Notes: a model not told the origin generated them from the sequence alone. DNA of 64,000 nt from Alistipes provencensis (GCF_900083545.1 NZ_LT559262.1:1340397-1404396); one strand, 5' to 3'; positions 37,201-45,183 are shown, numbered from the stretch's first letter. A program made the numbers and translations.

Positions 37201-37552
37201 CGGCGCGGATGACGATGTTCTTGTTGACGACGGAATAAGAGAGATTGCTGTTGGCCAGACAGACATCCAGAACCCGAGAGATGGTCATGTTGTTGAATGA
37301 CCGGGTTACAGGCGGCAATTTGTCGACTTCGGATGCGTTGAAGATGATGTGAACTCCGCTTTTGGCCTCTATTTGTGCGAAGACTTTGGATACCGGAGCA
37401 TTGGTAACCTGCAGCGAGACGCGCTTTTGAAGCTGCTCACCGCCGGATATTTTACTTTGGGCATACGCATTTCCCCCCCCCATGCTCGGAACAGTCATGC
37501 AGAGCAGGAGCACGAGCAATGCGTTAAATGCCGTACATATGTTGGTTTTCAT
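34241..37552 (-). CDS. STN-type SusC/RagA TonB-dependent transporter with a poly-G tract in its signal peptide
   Basis: 1103 residues, full length and in frame. The signal peptide contains Met-Gly-Gly-Gly (residues 24-27) encoded by nine consecutive G (37481-37473 on the minus strand). An STN domain follows (about 45-117, VSLQVTNAPVSKVFAQIEAK). Next are a CarboxypepD-like domain (VFGTILDENNLPLPGANVV), the plug (EVVVNGFYTQSKS, RVDVLKDASATILYGEKGAN) and the C-terminal barrel ending NLIFRPTF. STN domains normally signal to a FecR, but no FecR or sigma gene is adjacent. It lies 27 bp downstream of the metalloprotease gene. Loss or gain of one G would abort translation. Confidence 0.95.
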   Translation of the reverse strand: MKTNICTAFNALLVLLLCMTVPSMGGGNAYAQSKISGGEQLQKRVSLQVTNAPVSKVFAQIEAKSGVHIIFNASEVDKLPPVTRSFNNMTISRVLDVCLANSNLSYSVVNKNIVIRAEGKSLERITVFGTILDENNLPLPGANVVLKGTNIGVSTDTKGNYSISFGRRPGKENVLLYSFIGMKPEERSVNGSSNLNVTLKNDSEIEEVVVNGFYTQSKSTFTGASTTIKGEELIALSPTNLIAGIAAVTPGMVMVENNAQGSNPNAIPSLLIRGANSLITNESEEGVNNPLIVLDGVEISMEELYDLDLFDIERVDVLKDASATILYGEKGANGVIVVERKRIEGNKVRLSYNFVPKFSIPDLSSFNLTNAAQKLALEELAELYKTSDGSMDKAYDYKLQNVRRGVNTDWIHAPLRVPFSHTHSLALSARGQNVDYRATASFSDDYGVMKGDNRRKYGLGFHIGYHLRDKLTIAFKTNFSLTDSENSPYGTFSDYVALNPYEPIRDENGEYIRNYYFNPYDTSSSKMANPLYDATLSSFSKARTQAMTNSLTARWNITKYFYVTGQGSISINSGSNDIYTSPDAAKYSDIKDISQKGEYAYSNRNGNTFSGKLVLNYGKPIGKGGSMFRVSGGSNMQYTRSTSARAVGIGFLKDELSDISFAMGYPKSGHPSGTDRIATEVGFFINGNFSLLNRYFVDASYRSSGSSRFGSDNSFAPFWAAGIGWNIHNENFAKDIPWLNTLTLKYSVGYNGSVSFDYYQAKTIYSYKSDYQYYTGIGAVPVTMGNPALKWQKKLNNNVGITAAMFDNRLNLSFDYYSNTTYNLLMPINLPPSVGVSSMNVNFGKINNRGFDFAISGQIFRTKDWYWSMTVTGGHVMDRIRDISTVLKNTSVGDSNDAVKPKLLFTEGGSQFDIYAVRSAGIDPATGQEIFIKKNGEYTYKYQGDDRVAVGNTNPILTGSWMNTVRYKGISLSISTTYSFGSDFYNTTLQSKVENIDPYKNVDARAYTDRWKKPGDLVRYLAINTKNEMVNSERFVERKNELYISNIQLTYEFQAKFLSRIGLKRLCVGIGMSDIGYISSVKYERGTSYPYCRSINLIFRPTF
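37473..37481 (-). repeat. G9 homopolymer in the susC signal-peptide coding region
   Basis: Nine C on the plus strand, so nine G in the coding strand, spanning the G of an internal ATG and the GGG GGG GG of the next three codons. The present length keeps the gene in frame. Tracts of this length are prone to slipped-strand changes. Confidence 0.85.
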
Positions 37553-37579
37553 GATTTGCGGGTTGTGGCAGATGATGAA

Positions 37580-40258
37580 TTAATCCTTTTTCAGTGCTGT
37601 TTCCAGTTGATAGAGAATCGCCTGATAGTGGGTGCGTGCATCACCTGTCGAGGCGGGAATGCAGGCCTTGAGCAGGCGCGCGATCCGCTGGGTCTCTCCG
37701 TAGAAAACGGTTTTCGACTCATCGATCGATCGCAGGTTGACGCGGTACTGCCAGCCGTAGCCGGGTTTGCCGAAGTCGGTCAGCACTTGGGAGGCTACAT
37801 ATCCGTGTCCGTTTTCGACCTCGAGGTTGCGCAGCAGGTCGACGTTCTTGGCGATGACTCCGCTTTCGTCCAGCCCGAATGCCACGATATCGTCGACCGA
37901 AGGCATAAACGCATTGTCACCGGTGAAACTGCCCGTGCTGACCTTGGTAAGCGAGGTCTTCTTCGTAACGGCCGAGGTCAGGAAACTGGCATAAAGGTTT
38001 TGCATGATACGGTCTCCGGCGGTCGGCTGACGGCGCTTAATTGCGCTTTCCCAGATTCCTTCGTACATGTCGTCGGCCCAGTTCCGGATTGTGTAGGCAT
38101 CCTTGGGTGATTTGGCTACATGCGACGAGAGGATCACGTTCTTGTAGGTGTCGTAGAATTCCAGAGCCGTGTAATACTGGAAGATCGGCGGAAGCTCGAC
38201 ACGCAGCGAGAACCGGTCGGTCAGGTCGCGGTCGGCGATCCAGTCGCACTCCTTGAGCTGCTTCAATACCCATTGCAGGGCGGCATGCTGACGCTTCTTG
38301 TCTACGGGAACCACGTTCTTGCCGGGGGTGCCCGCCTTTACCTCGGACAGGTAAATGCCGCCGATGTTGAGCATCACGGCGCGGATATAGCGGTTGTACT
38401 GCTTGGCCAGCTCTTCGTAACGGGCGGTGCGCAGCGTGGCGTCGGGGTCCGTTGCATCGGGCATCCACTCGTTGAAATGGGTCAGGATGTATTTCAGGTT
38501 CTTCGTGCCGTATTCGGCGGCTTTGATCGGATCGTCGCCGAGGTCTTCCTCGATGGCGCTCGGATCGTAACGCTGGATCACCTGCTGGCGGCCGTAGCGG
38601 AACCGGGGATCGCCGGCCTTCTCGTCGACCCACTTCTCAAGGGTCTTGGCCTCTTCTTTGGCATCCTTGGCATCGATGGGCTTGTAGGCGTACTGAACGA
38701 GGAAATCGTCGTAGACACCCAGATCGGGAGGCGTCAGTTTTACACCCTTGTCCCCGGGTTGTGCGACGTAGTTGAAACGGGCATAGTCCATGATGGAGGG
38801 TGTTGTGCCGTTCTTCTGTGTGAAGGTTGCGCTGCGGAGCGAGTCGACGGGGTATGCCGCTGAAGCCGCCATGTTGTGCATGAAGCCCAGACAGTGACCT
38901 GCTTCGTGTGCGAGGACGTAAGCGACCGATTCGCGGACGACGTCGTCGGGCATCCGCTTCGAGCGTACGCGGGGATCGATCTGTGCGGTCTGGCAGAAAC
39001 GCCAGTTGTTGATCAGCTTGATAATGTCGTTGTATACGATGATCGAAGCGTTGATAATCTCGCCCGACGAGGGATCGACCCACGAGGGCCCCATCGCATT
39101 GGAGATCTGTGCCGGGACGAAGCGGATACACGAGTATTTCAGGTTGTCCGGATCGAATTCGGGGTCGTTCTTCGGGAAATCGCGGACCTGCACGACATTC
39201 TTGAAGCCGATTTTTTCAAAGGCCTTGTTCCAGCGTTCGATGCCTTCTTTGGCCGGTTCGCGCCACAGGGCGGGGAATGCGTCGTCGAGGTAGAAGACGA
39301 TCGGTTTCACGGGTTCTACCAGTTCGCCGCGGGCCCAAGCTGCCGAATCCGAAGGCTGGATGTTCCAACGGTGGATCACCGAGTAGCGGGCGATCTGGTC
39401 GGCGTCGGGGTTGAGGTCGGTGCGGCCGGAGAGAAAGATTCCGACACGGGAGTCGGCCACGCGCGGACGCATCTTCTTTTCGGGGAGCATCATGATGCTG
39501 CGCGTCACGCCCACCGTGAACGGGTCGTTCTTCTTCAGCAGTACCAACTGCATCAGGTTGGCCGATACCGTGTAGGAGAGCATGGATTTGATGCTGACGT
39601 TGTCCTTGAAGGCTTTGATTTCCCTGAGGGCGGTGCCGCTGCTGTTGAACGACGCCGTGATGTTGATGCCGCCCATCGAGCCGCTTTTGATCGGCGCCAG
39701 CGGCTCATAATTCGACGTGAAGAGGTTGGATGCATCGAAGACCACCGCCGTCGAATCGTTGTTGAAGCAGACGATCTTGTATGCGTTCAGGATCGGGTCC
39801 ATCGAGCTGAGCTTGACGGCGTGGGCCATCTGCTCGTTCGACTTGTCGAAGTCGGGCAGCACGCTGACCTCGCTCATGTAGACCGTGCTGTCGATCAGGT
39901 TGAACCGTACATGCATCGGAGGTTGGGGCTTGTAGCCGATCGATCCAAGGTCGGGGTCGCTGGCTTCCGAGATCGTCGATGCGATCAGCATTTCGCGGCC
40001 CATGTTCTTCACGGGCAGTTCGATGTAGAGTTTGCCCTTGGACTTGTGCAGGGTCATGAACCCGCCTTCGGCCCGGGCCGTCACATTGCTTTTGTCCTTC
40101 ACGAAGGTCTTGTCGTACTTGGAGACCTTTTTCTTTGCCACGGTGTCCGTCTTTTCGGTCTTGGCCTTTTTCCGGGATTTGGAGGCCGCCATGGCGTCTG
40201 CCGGCGTCTGCGATAATGACAGGCACAGGATGGCCGTTAGTAGTAAAAGTTTTCGCAT
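37580..40258 (-). CDS. Secreted zinc-dependent metalloprotease (DUF5117/DUF5118/DUF4953 type)
   Basis: 892 residues with a signal peptide ending near SQTPADAMA. An N-terminal DUF5118-like and DUF5117-like region (KGKLYIELPVKNMGREMLIA, then VVFDASNLF) precedes the catalytic domain with HEAGHCLGFMHN at about residue 447, a metzincin-type HExxHxxGxxH zinc site, plus MDYARFNYVAQPG further on. It should digest proteins in the periplasm or outside the cell. It is the first gene of the operon, 27 bp before susC. In many genomes this protease family is linked to SusCD, which makes peptide import by that transporter plausible. Confidence 0.9.
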   Translation of the reverse strand: MRKLLLLTAILCLSLSQTPADAMAASKSRKKAKTEKTDTVAKKKVSKYDKTFVKDKSNVTARAEGGFMTLHKSKGKLYIELPVKNMGREMLIASTISEASDPDLGSIGYKPQPPMHVRFNLIDSTVYMSEVSVLPDFDKSNEQMAHAVKLSSMDPILNAYKIVCFNNDSTAVVFDASNLFTSNYEPLAPIKSGSMGGINITASFNSSGTALREIKAFKDNVSIKSMLSYTVSANLMQLVLLKKNDPFTVGVTRSIMMLPEKKMRPRVADSRVGIFLSGRTDLNPDADQIARYSVIHRWNIQPSDSAAWARGELVEPVKPIVFYLDDAFPALWREPAKEGIERWNKAFEKIGFKNVVQVRDFPKNDPEFDPDNLKYSCIRFVPAQISNAMGPSWVDPSSGEIINASIIVYNDIIKLINNWRFCQTAQIDPRVRSKRMPDDVVRESVAYVLAHEAGHCLGFMHNMAASAAYPVDSLRSATFTQKNGTTPSIMDYARFNYVAQPGDKGVKLTPPDLGVYDDFLVQYAYKPIDAKDAKEEAKTLEKWVDEKAGDPRFRYGRQQVIQRYDPSAIEEDLGDDPIKAAEYGTKNLKYILTHFNEWMPDATDPDATLRTARYEELAKQYNRYIRAVMLNIGGIYLSEVKAGTPGKNVVPVDKKRQHAALQWVLKQLKECDWIADRDLTDRFSLRVELPPIFQYYTALEFYDTYKNVILSSHVAKSPKDAYTIRNWADDMYEGIWESAIKRRQPTAGDRIMQNLYASFLTSAVTKKTSLTKVSTGSFTGDNAFMPSVDDIVAFGLDESGVIAKNVDLLRNLEVENGHGYVASQVLTDFGKPGYGWQYRVNLRSIDESKTVFYGETQRIARLLKACIPASTGDARTHYQAILYQLETALKKD

Positions 40259-40313
40259 GTTGATAATTTAAAAAATGTGAAAAAATGAGTGAAATGAATA
40301 TTTTGATACGTCA

Positions 40314-40321
40314 CAAATATA
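40314..40321 (-). promoter_or_regulatory. -7 box of the metalloprotease-SusCD operon
   Basis: On the minus strand this is TATATTTG, a full match to TAnnTTTG, 56 bp upstream of the metalloprotease ATG. A clear -33 TTG is not seen at the standard distance, so the promoter may be activator-dependent or atypical. Confidence 0.55.
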
Positions 40322-40543
40322 GTGTTTTTGGAATGGAATTTGCTTTAAACAGCCGGTCAATTTCGGGCCTGCTTTTAATTTGAAACCAAACAAATTGGAT
40401 GACGGGTTGATTGTAACTGAATCCGTTTAAAAACCTTAAAATCGGAATCTGGCGTCCGAAGCATTCCGATTTATCTCGAGCCCCGGTGAATATATACGGT
40501 TTCAGATGGGAGAAGGGAGCCCGTTTGTGGAGGAAGGAAAATG

Positions 40544-40581
40544 AAAAAAGAGCGACCGATTATAAATCAGTCGCCCTTTTT
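40544..40581 (-). terminator. Terminator downstream of tRNA-Leu
   Basis: On the minus strand: AAAAAAGGGCGACTGATT, TATA, AATCGGTCGCTC, then TTTTTTC. The stem has one mismatch/wobble region and is followed directly by a T run. It lies immediately after the encoded CCA end of the tRNA. Confidence 0.8.
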
Positions 40582-40670
40582 TGGTGCCCAGGACAAGACT
40601 CGAACTTGCACGAACGTAATTGTTCACTACCCCCTCAAAGTAGCGTGTCTACCAATTTCACCACCTGGGC
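40582..40670 (-). tRNA. tRNA-Leu (anticodon GAG), CCA encoded
   Basis: The acceptor stem GCCCAGG pairs with CCTGGGC, followed by discriminator A and an encoded CCA (40584-40582). The anticodon stem-loop is CTACT-TTGAGGG-style, with GAG at positions 34-36 read from stem CTACT/GGTAG. A long class II variable arm (TGAACAATTACGTTC) and the T-loop TTCGAGT are typical of leucine tRNA. It reads CUC and CUU codons. A TATATTTG promoter lies 31 bp upstream. Confidence 0.95.
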
Positions 40671-40674
40671 ATTA

Positions 40675-40700
40675 CACTCCCGAATCAACTTTCGGGAGTG
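40675..40700 (-). other. Hairpin in the tRNA-Leu 5' leader
   Basis: CACTCCCGAA (40675-40684) and TTCGGGAGTG (40691-40700) form a perfect 10-bp stem with a 6-nt loop. It lies between the promoter -7 box and the mature tRNA 5' end, so it would be part of the primary transcript. It could guide 5' processing or be the remnant of a terminator. Confidence 0.7.
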
Positions 40701-40732
40701 CAAATATAGATACTATTTTGCGATTCGCAAAA
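40701..40732 (-). promoter_or_regulatory. Promoter of tRNA-Leu
   Basis: On the minus strand TTTTG (40732-40728), a 19-bp spacer and TATATTTG (40708-40701) give an ideal Bacteroidetes promoter. A 19-bp near-perfect palindrome, ATTTTGCGA-T-TCGCAAAAT (about 40714-40732), overlaps the -33 element and spacer. Confidence 0.75.
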
Positions 40733-40765
40733 TTTTTACGCGAAAAACGTCAAAATTCGCCAAAG

Positions 40766-40791
40766 GGCCGTGCAGGACTTCCTGTGCGGCC
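40766..40791 (-). terminator. Possible terminator of the seven-gene minus-strand operon
   Basis: GGCCG, 2 nt, CAGGA, 2-nt loop, TCCTG, 2 nt, CGGCC form an interrupted 10-bp hairpin 14 bp after the peptidase stop codon. The downstream T run on the minus strand is short (CTTTGG), so termination may be partial. Confidence 0.4.
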
Positions 40792-40804
40792 TCCGGGCCG
40801 CTCT

Positions 40805-42784
40805 TTATTTGAGTTTCATCTCCTTGAGCAGGTAACCCGCGCCGCCGATGCGGTCCACGACGAACAGCACATAGCGGATGTCTACGGCGATGTTGCGGCA
40901 GATCGTGGGGTCGAACGCCACGTCGCTCATCGTCGAACGCCATGTCCGGTCGAAGTTGATGCCGACCAGTTCGCCCGAGGCGTTCAGCACCGGCGATCCG
41001 GAATTGCCGCCCGTGGTGTGGTTCGTGGCCAGAAAGCAGACCGGCACGGTCCTGTGTCCGTCGATCGTCGCCGCCCAGCGGCCGTACTCCTTCGAAGCGT
41101 AGCGATCGCGCAGCGACTGCGGAATGTCGTAATCGTAAATCTCGGGGTTGTCCTTGGCGATGATGCCGTCGAGGGTCGTCTGCGGCTTGTGGTACTCGCC
41201 GTCGGCATATTCATACCCGGCCACCGAGCCGTAAGCCACGCGGAGCGTGAGGTTGGCGTCGGGATAGAAAGCCCGTTCGGCGTCCCATTCGCGCAGACCT
41301 TTGATATAAGTGGTGTAGAGCTCGTTGAGCCGCTTGCTGTTGAGGTTGCGCAGCGACTTGGTGCCCGCGAGCCATGTGATATGGCCGAGCATGCGCTTCG
41401 TTCCTGCGCGCAGGGCTGCCGCCGCCGTGGTGTCGCCCTCGTTCCAGACCTGCGTGAAAATCTCCTCGGCAAAGGCCTCGGGCGAGCCGTACCGGGCTAC
41501 GCCGTCGAGGAATTCCGGAATTTGGTATTGCGCCGGACAGCGGCGGGCATACTCTCCGAATTGCAGGCTGTAAAGGGCGCGTTCGGTCGTCTCGCGGCGG
41601 GCGAAGACCGCCTCGGCGCGCTCCTTGGCGGAGTATCTCGCCGGCAGGGCGTTGAGCGTTTCGAGCGTGATCTCACGGGCGAAATAGGGGTCTGCGATGC
41701 GGGCGTATTCGGCTTTGAGCTGCGCCACGACGTCGCGGTATCGGGGTTTGTCCTGCGCCCATGCGTCGAACGCCTCCTCATAGGCGCGCTTCGAGGCCAC
41801 GGTGCCGCGGCGTTCGATGCCCAATACTTCCCCCTGCCACTTCTTCCATGCGTTGGCGATCGAGGCGTGCCGGGCGGCATAGAAGATGCGCAGCGCGGGA
41901 TCGGACTCCTGCGCCTTGGAGATGATGTCGAGACGGCCCGTGCGGACGGCGATTTTCGCCGGGTCGGAACGCTCGGCGATGTAGGCCACGGCGTCTGAAA
42001 GAATGTACTCCTGCGTGTTGCCCGGGAATCCGTAGATCATCGTGAAATCGCCCTCCTTCACGCCTTTCGTCGAGATGGTAAAGTGCTTTTTGGGACGGTA
42101 GGGGACGTTCTCGGGCGAATAGGCCGCGGGCTTGTTATCCTTCGAGGCATAAACGCGGAACATCGAGAAGTCGCCCGTGTGGCGGGGCCATATCCAGTTG
42201 TCGGTGTCGCCGCCGAACTTGCCGATCGACGAGGGCGGTGCGGCCACCAGACGCACGTCGTCGAACTGCTCGTAGACGAACAGGAACTGCTGGTTGCCGT
42301 AGTACATCTGCTCGACGGCGGCCTTGTAGTTCGGCCCCTCGGCCTCGGCCTTGCGGACGATCTCCCCGGCGGTCTCTCCCGCGGCGATGCGGTCGGTCAC
42401 CTCCTCCATCCGGACGAGAAAGCGGACCCAGAGTTTCTCGTTGGGCAGCTCCTCGGCGCGCGACAGGGCCCAGAACCCATTGGTGAGGTAGTCGTGCTCG
42501 ACGGTCGAGTGGCGCTGGATGGCGTCGTAGCCGCAGTGGTGGTTGGTCAGCAGCAGGCCTTCGGGCGAGATCAGTTCGCCCGTGCAGCCGCCGTTGAACA
42601 GCACCACGGCGTCCTTCATCGAGGCTTGGTTGACGGAATAAATGTCTTCGGCGGTGAGCCGGAATCCCTTGGCGCGCATGTCGTCGATGCGCGAGGAGAT
42701 CAGGCTCGGGAGCCACATGCCCTCGTCGGCCAGCGCAGGCAGAATAAAGAGAGCTGTCAGCAGGGTCAGCAGGGTTCGTTTCAT
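40805..42784 (-). CDS. S46-family dipeptidyl peptidase, DPP11-like
   Basis: 659 residues with a signal peptide (MKRTLLTLLTALFILPALA). The catalytic His is in LLLTNHHCGYDAIQRHS and the catalytic Ser in TGGNSGSPVLN at about residue 595. The residue 18 positions after that Ser is Arg (NFDRTW). In the family, Arg here marks Asp/Glu-specific DPP11 while Gly marks DPP7 (family knowledge, recalled). The enzyme trims acidic dipeptides from peptides in the periplasm, feeding asaccharolytic growth. It overlaps maf by 4 bp (ATGA) and is last in a tight operon. Confidence 0.9.
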   Translation of the reverse strand: MKRTLLTLLTALFILPALADEGMWLPSLISSRIDDMRAKGFRLTAEDIYSVNQASMKDAVVLFNGGCTGELISPEGLLLTNHHCGYDAIQRHSTVEHDYLTNGFWALSRAEELPNEKLWVRFLVRMEEVTDRIAAGETAGEIVRKAEAEGPNYKAAVEQMYYGNQQFLFVYEQFDDVRLVAAPPSSIGKFGGDTDNWIWPRHTGDFSMFRVYASKDNKPAAYSPENVPYRPKKHFTISTKGVKEGDFTMIYGFPGNTQEYILSDAVAYIAERSDPAKIAVRTGRLDIISKAQESDPALRIFYAARHASIANAWKKWQGEVLGIERRGTVASKRAYEEAFDAWAQDKPRYRDVVAQLKAEYARIADPYFAREITLETLNALPARYSAKERAEAVFARRETTERALYSLQFGEYARRCPAQYQIPEFLDGVARYGSPEAFAEEIFTQVWNEGDTTAAAALRAGTKRMLGHITWLAGTKSLRNLNSKRLNELYTTYIKGLREWDAERAFYPDANLTLRVAYGSVAGYEYADGEYHKPQTTLDGIIAKDNPEIYDYDIPQSLRDRYASKEYGRWAATIDGHRTVPVCFLATNHTTGGNSGSPVLNASGELVGINFDRTWRSTMSDVAFDPTICRNIAVDIRYVLFVVDRIGGAGYLLKEMKLK

Positions 42785-43377
42785 CGGTCTAAAAATTTAT
42801 CTAATTCAACATATACTTTCTGGATGGGGAGGCCCATGACGTTGTAGAACGAGCCTTCGATGCGTTCGATGGCGGCGTAGCCGATCCATTCCTGAATGCC
42901 GTAGGAACCCGCCTTGTCGAACGGGCGACAGGTGTCGACGTAGTGTTCGATCTCTTCGGCGGAGAGTGTGCGGAACCATACGCTGGTCCGCGCTTCGAAG
43001 CTGTGCATCCGCTCCGCCGTGCGCAGCGTGACGCCCGAGACCACCGTGTGACGGCGTCCCGACAGCCGCCCGAGCATCCCGACGGCCTCCTCGCGTCCGC
43101 AGGGTTTGCCGAGGACCTCGCCGTCGAGCACCACCACCGTGTCGGCGGTCAGCAGGATCTCGTCCGGCGCCAACGGCCCGGGATAGGCGCGGCTCTTGAG
43201 CTGCGAGAGGTACAGCGGCACCTCCTCGGCCGGCAGGTCGGCGGGGTAAATCTCCTCGCAGTCGTATTTCGGGGCCGGTTCGTAGGGAAGCCCGCAGCCC
43301 GTCATCAGTTCCCGTCTCCGGGGCGACTGCGACGCCAGCAGCAGGCGGTAGGGTTTGAGTTTGTCGTTGAGCAGCAT
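42781..43377 (-). CDS. Maf family nucleotide pyrophosphatase
   Basis: 198 residues. LLASQSPRRRELM, LLTADTVVVLDGEVLGKP, YVDTCRPFDKAGSYGIQ and GSFYNVMGLP are all Maf motifs. Maf proteins hydrolyse non-canonical or canonical NTPs (dTTP/UTP type) to monophosphates, preventing misincorporation. Cytoplasmic. It starts 3 bp after the FAH gene stop and overlaps the DPP11-like gene by 4 bp. Confidence 0.95.
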   Translation of the reverse strand: MLLNDKLKPYRLLLASQSPRRRELMTGCGLPYEPAPKYDCEEIYPADLPAEEVPLYLSQLKSRAYPGPLAPDEILLTADTVVVLDGEVLGKPCGREEAVGMLGRLSGRRHTVVSGVTLRTAERMHSFEARTSVWFRTLSAEEIEHYVDTCRPFDKAGSYGIQEWIGYAAIERIEGSFYNVMGLPIQKVYVELDKFLDR

Positions 43378-43380
43378 GGT

Positions 43381-44016
43381 TTATCGTATGTCGAAATTCA
43401 AAAGTTCGCGTCCCTCGAGCGTTGCGCGCAGGTTGTCGCCGGGCTTCACGGGCCCCACGCCCGCGGGCGTTCCCGTGTAGAGCAGGTCACCCATGCGCAG
43501 GGTGACGTACCGCGACACCGAGGCGATGATCCGGTCGACCGTGAAGAGCATTTCCGACGTGTCGCCCGTCTGTCGGCGCTCCCCGTTCACGTCGAGCGTG
43601 AAATGCAGCCGCTGCACGTCGCCGCCCAACTCCGCGAGCGGCACGAACGCCGGCGAAATGGCCGCCGAACGGTCGAAAGCCTTGCAGCTCTCCCACGGAA
43701 GCCCTTCGGCAATGGCCCGCCGCTGGAGGTCGCGGGCCGTGAAGTCGATGCCCAGTCCCACCTCGTCGTAATAACGGTGTGCGAACCGCTCCGAAATGGC
43801 TTTGCCCACGCGGTTGATCCGCACGACCAGTTCGCATTCGTAATGCACCTCCTGCGAGAACGACGGAACATAGAACGGGTCGTTGTTGCGCAGCAGCGCC
43901 GTGTCGGGCTTCATGAAGAACATCGGTTCTTCGGGAAGTTTCCCGCTGTCATTCAGTTGTTCGTGCAGTTCCGCCGCGTGTTCGGCGTAGTTGCGGCCTA
44001 TGCAGATAATCTTCAT
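43381..44016 (-). CDS. Fumarylacetoacetate hydrolase (FAH) family protein
   Basis: 211 residues, the short single-domain FAH form. MKIICIGRNYAEHAAELHEQ, HYECELVVRIN (metal-binding Glu pair) and GIDFTARDLQ are typical, as is LLYTGTPAGVGPVKPGD. Members are Mg2+-dependent C-C hydrolases or oxaloacetate tautomerases/decarboxylases. The short form in Bacteroidetes is most likely an oxaloacetate or acylpyruvate enzyme. Its ATG overlaps the lpxB stop (ATGA). Confidence 0.9.
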   Translation of the reverse strand: MKIICIGRNYAEHAAELHEQLNDSGKLPEEPMFFMKPDTALLRNNDPFYVPSFSQEVHYECELVVRINRVGKAISERFAHRYYDEVGLGIDFTARDLQRRAIAEGLPWESCKAFDRSAAISPAFVPLAELGGDVQRLHFTLDVNGERRQTGDTSEMLFTVDRIIASVSRYVTLRMGDLLYTGTPAGVGPVKPGDNLRATLEGRELLNFDIR

Positions 44017-45179
44017 CTCTTTTCGATTTTATAGGGCACCTTTCGCCCTGCCTTGCCCTCCAACTCCCCGACCATCCGCGCCGCGAAGCGGTCGCTGGCG
44101 CCGGGACCGCCGATGACGGTGCGCAGGCAGTCGAAATCGGCGAGCATCTTCTCGCGTTTCGCGCCTCCTGCGACGATCGCCCGCAGTTCCTGCTCGGCGC
44201 GCTCGACCGAGAGGTCCGACTGGATGAGCTCGGCCACGCACTCGCGCCCGAGGTTGAGGTTCACCAGCGACACCCACGGCACCTTCAGCACATAGGGGCG
44301 CAGCCACACCTGCCACCACACCGTGCGGTAGACGACCGCCTCGGGAATCCCCAGCAGGGCCGTTTCGAGCGTCGCCGTGCCCGACGTCACCACGGCCGCT
44401 TCGGCCGCCGCCAGCGTTTCGTAGGTCTGGTCGCAGACATAGCGGATGTCGCTGCCGGCCATATGCTGCTCGTAAAGCGCCCTGTCGATCCACGCCACGC
44501 CCGCCACCACGAACTGGTGCTCCGGGAACCGCTTCGACAGCAGGGCCATCAGCGGCAGGTTCGCGCGGATTTCACCCCGGCGGCTGCCGGCCAGCAGGGC
44601 GATGATCGGGCGCTCGTCCAGTCCGTTCCGGCGGCGGAACTCGTCGGGCGTCGGGAGCGATGCCCGGCGGGACTCGATGGCGTCGACCAGCGGATTGCCT
44701 TCGAAAACGGGTTCGATGCCGTGCTTCGGAAAATAGGTGCGCTCGAAGGGGAAGATGATGAAGAGCCGGTCGACATACTTGCGGATCGCCTTCACCCGCC
44801 ATTCGCGCCACGCCCAGACCTTCGGGGCGATGTAGTAGAACGTGCGGATACCGTGCTCTTTGGCCCAGCGGGCCATCTTCATGTTGAAGCCGGGGTAGTC
44901 CACCAGAATCAGCACGTCGGGGGCGAACTCCGCCACGTCGGACTGGCACTCCCGCATCTGCCGCCGGATCGTCCCGAGGTTTTTCACGACCTGCACGATG
45001 CCGAAGAACGACGTTTCGTTGTAGTGCTTCCGCAGGTTGTCCCGGCCTCCCGCGGCCGCCATGAGGTCTCCGCCCCAGAAGCGGAATTCCGCCTCGGGGT
45101 CGGCTTTCAGCAGCCCTTTTATCAGGTTCGCGCCGTGCAGGTCGCCCGAGGGCTCCCCGGCGATGAGGTAGTAACGCAT
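44013..45179 (-). CDS. lpxB: Lipid-A-disaccharide synthase
   Basis: 388 residues, GT19 family. MRYYLIAGEPSGDLHGANLI is the canonical start. FWGGDLMAAAGG, DYPGFNMKMARW, YYIAPKVWAWREWRVKAI and ALLAGSRRGEI are well-known LpxB stretches. It joins UDP-diacylglucosamine and lipid X to form the lipid A disaccharide at the inner membrane. It starts 4 bp after trmD ends and overlaps the FAH gene by 4 bp. Confidence 0.97.
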   Translation of the reverse strand: MRYYLIAGEPSGDLHGANLIKGLLKADPEAEFRFWGGDLMAAAGGRDNLRKHYNETSFFGIVQVVKNLGTIRRQMRECQSDVAEFAPDVLILVDYPGFNMKMARWAKEHGIRTFYYIAPKVWAWREWRVKAIRKYVDRLFIIFPFERTYFPKHGIEPVFEGNPLVDAIESRRASLPTPDEFRRRNGLDERPIIALLAGSRRGEIRANLPLMALLSKRFPEHQFVVAGVAWIDRALYEQHMAGSDIRYVCDQTYETLAAAEAAVVTSGTATLETALLGIPEAVVYRTVWWQVWLRPYVLKVPWVSLVNLNLGRECVAELIQSDLSVERAEQELRAIVAGGAKREKMLADFDCLRTVIGGPGASDRFAARMVGELEGKAGRKVPYKIEKR

Positions 45180-45183
45180 GGCT

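Larger units (their letters stand above)
40259..40581. other. Intergenic region between the metalloprotease operon and tRNA-Leu
   Basis: 323 bp, AT-rich. It holds the metalloprotease -7 box (40314-40321), a 10-bp inverted repeat (AAATCGGAAT at 40438-40447 with ATTCCGATTT at 40463-40472) and the tRNA terminator (40544-40581). No convincing gene is present; a protein-like frame here is the antisense of the tRNA. Confidence 0.65.

Noticed and set aside
40486..40812. A 108-codon plus-strand reading frame with CPGQDSNLHE-type sequence
   Set aside because: It is the antisense of tRNA-Leu plus its flanks, a well-known spurious annotation.
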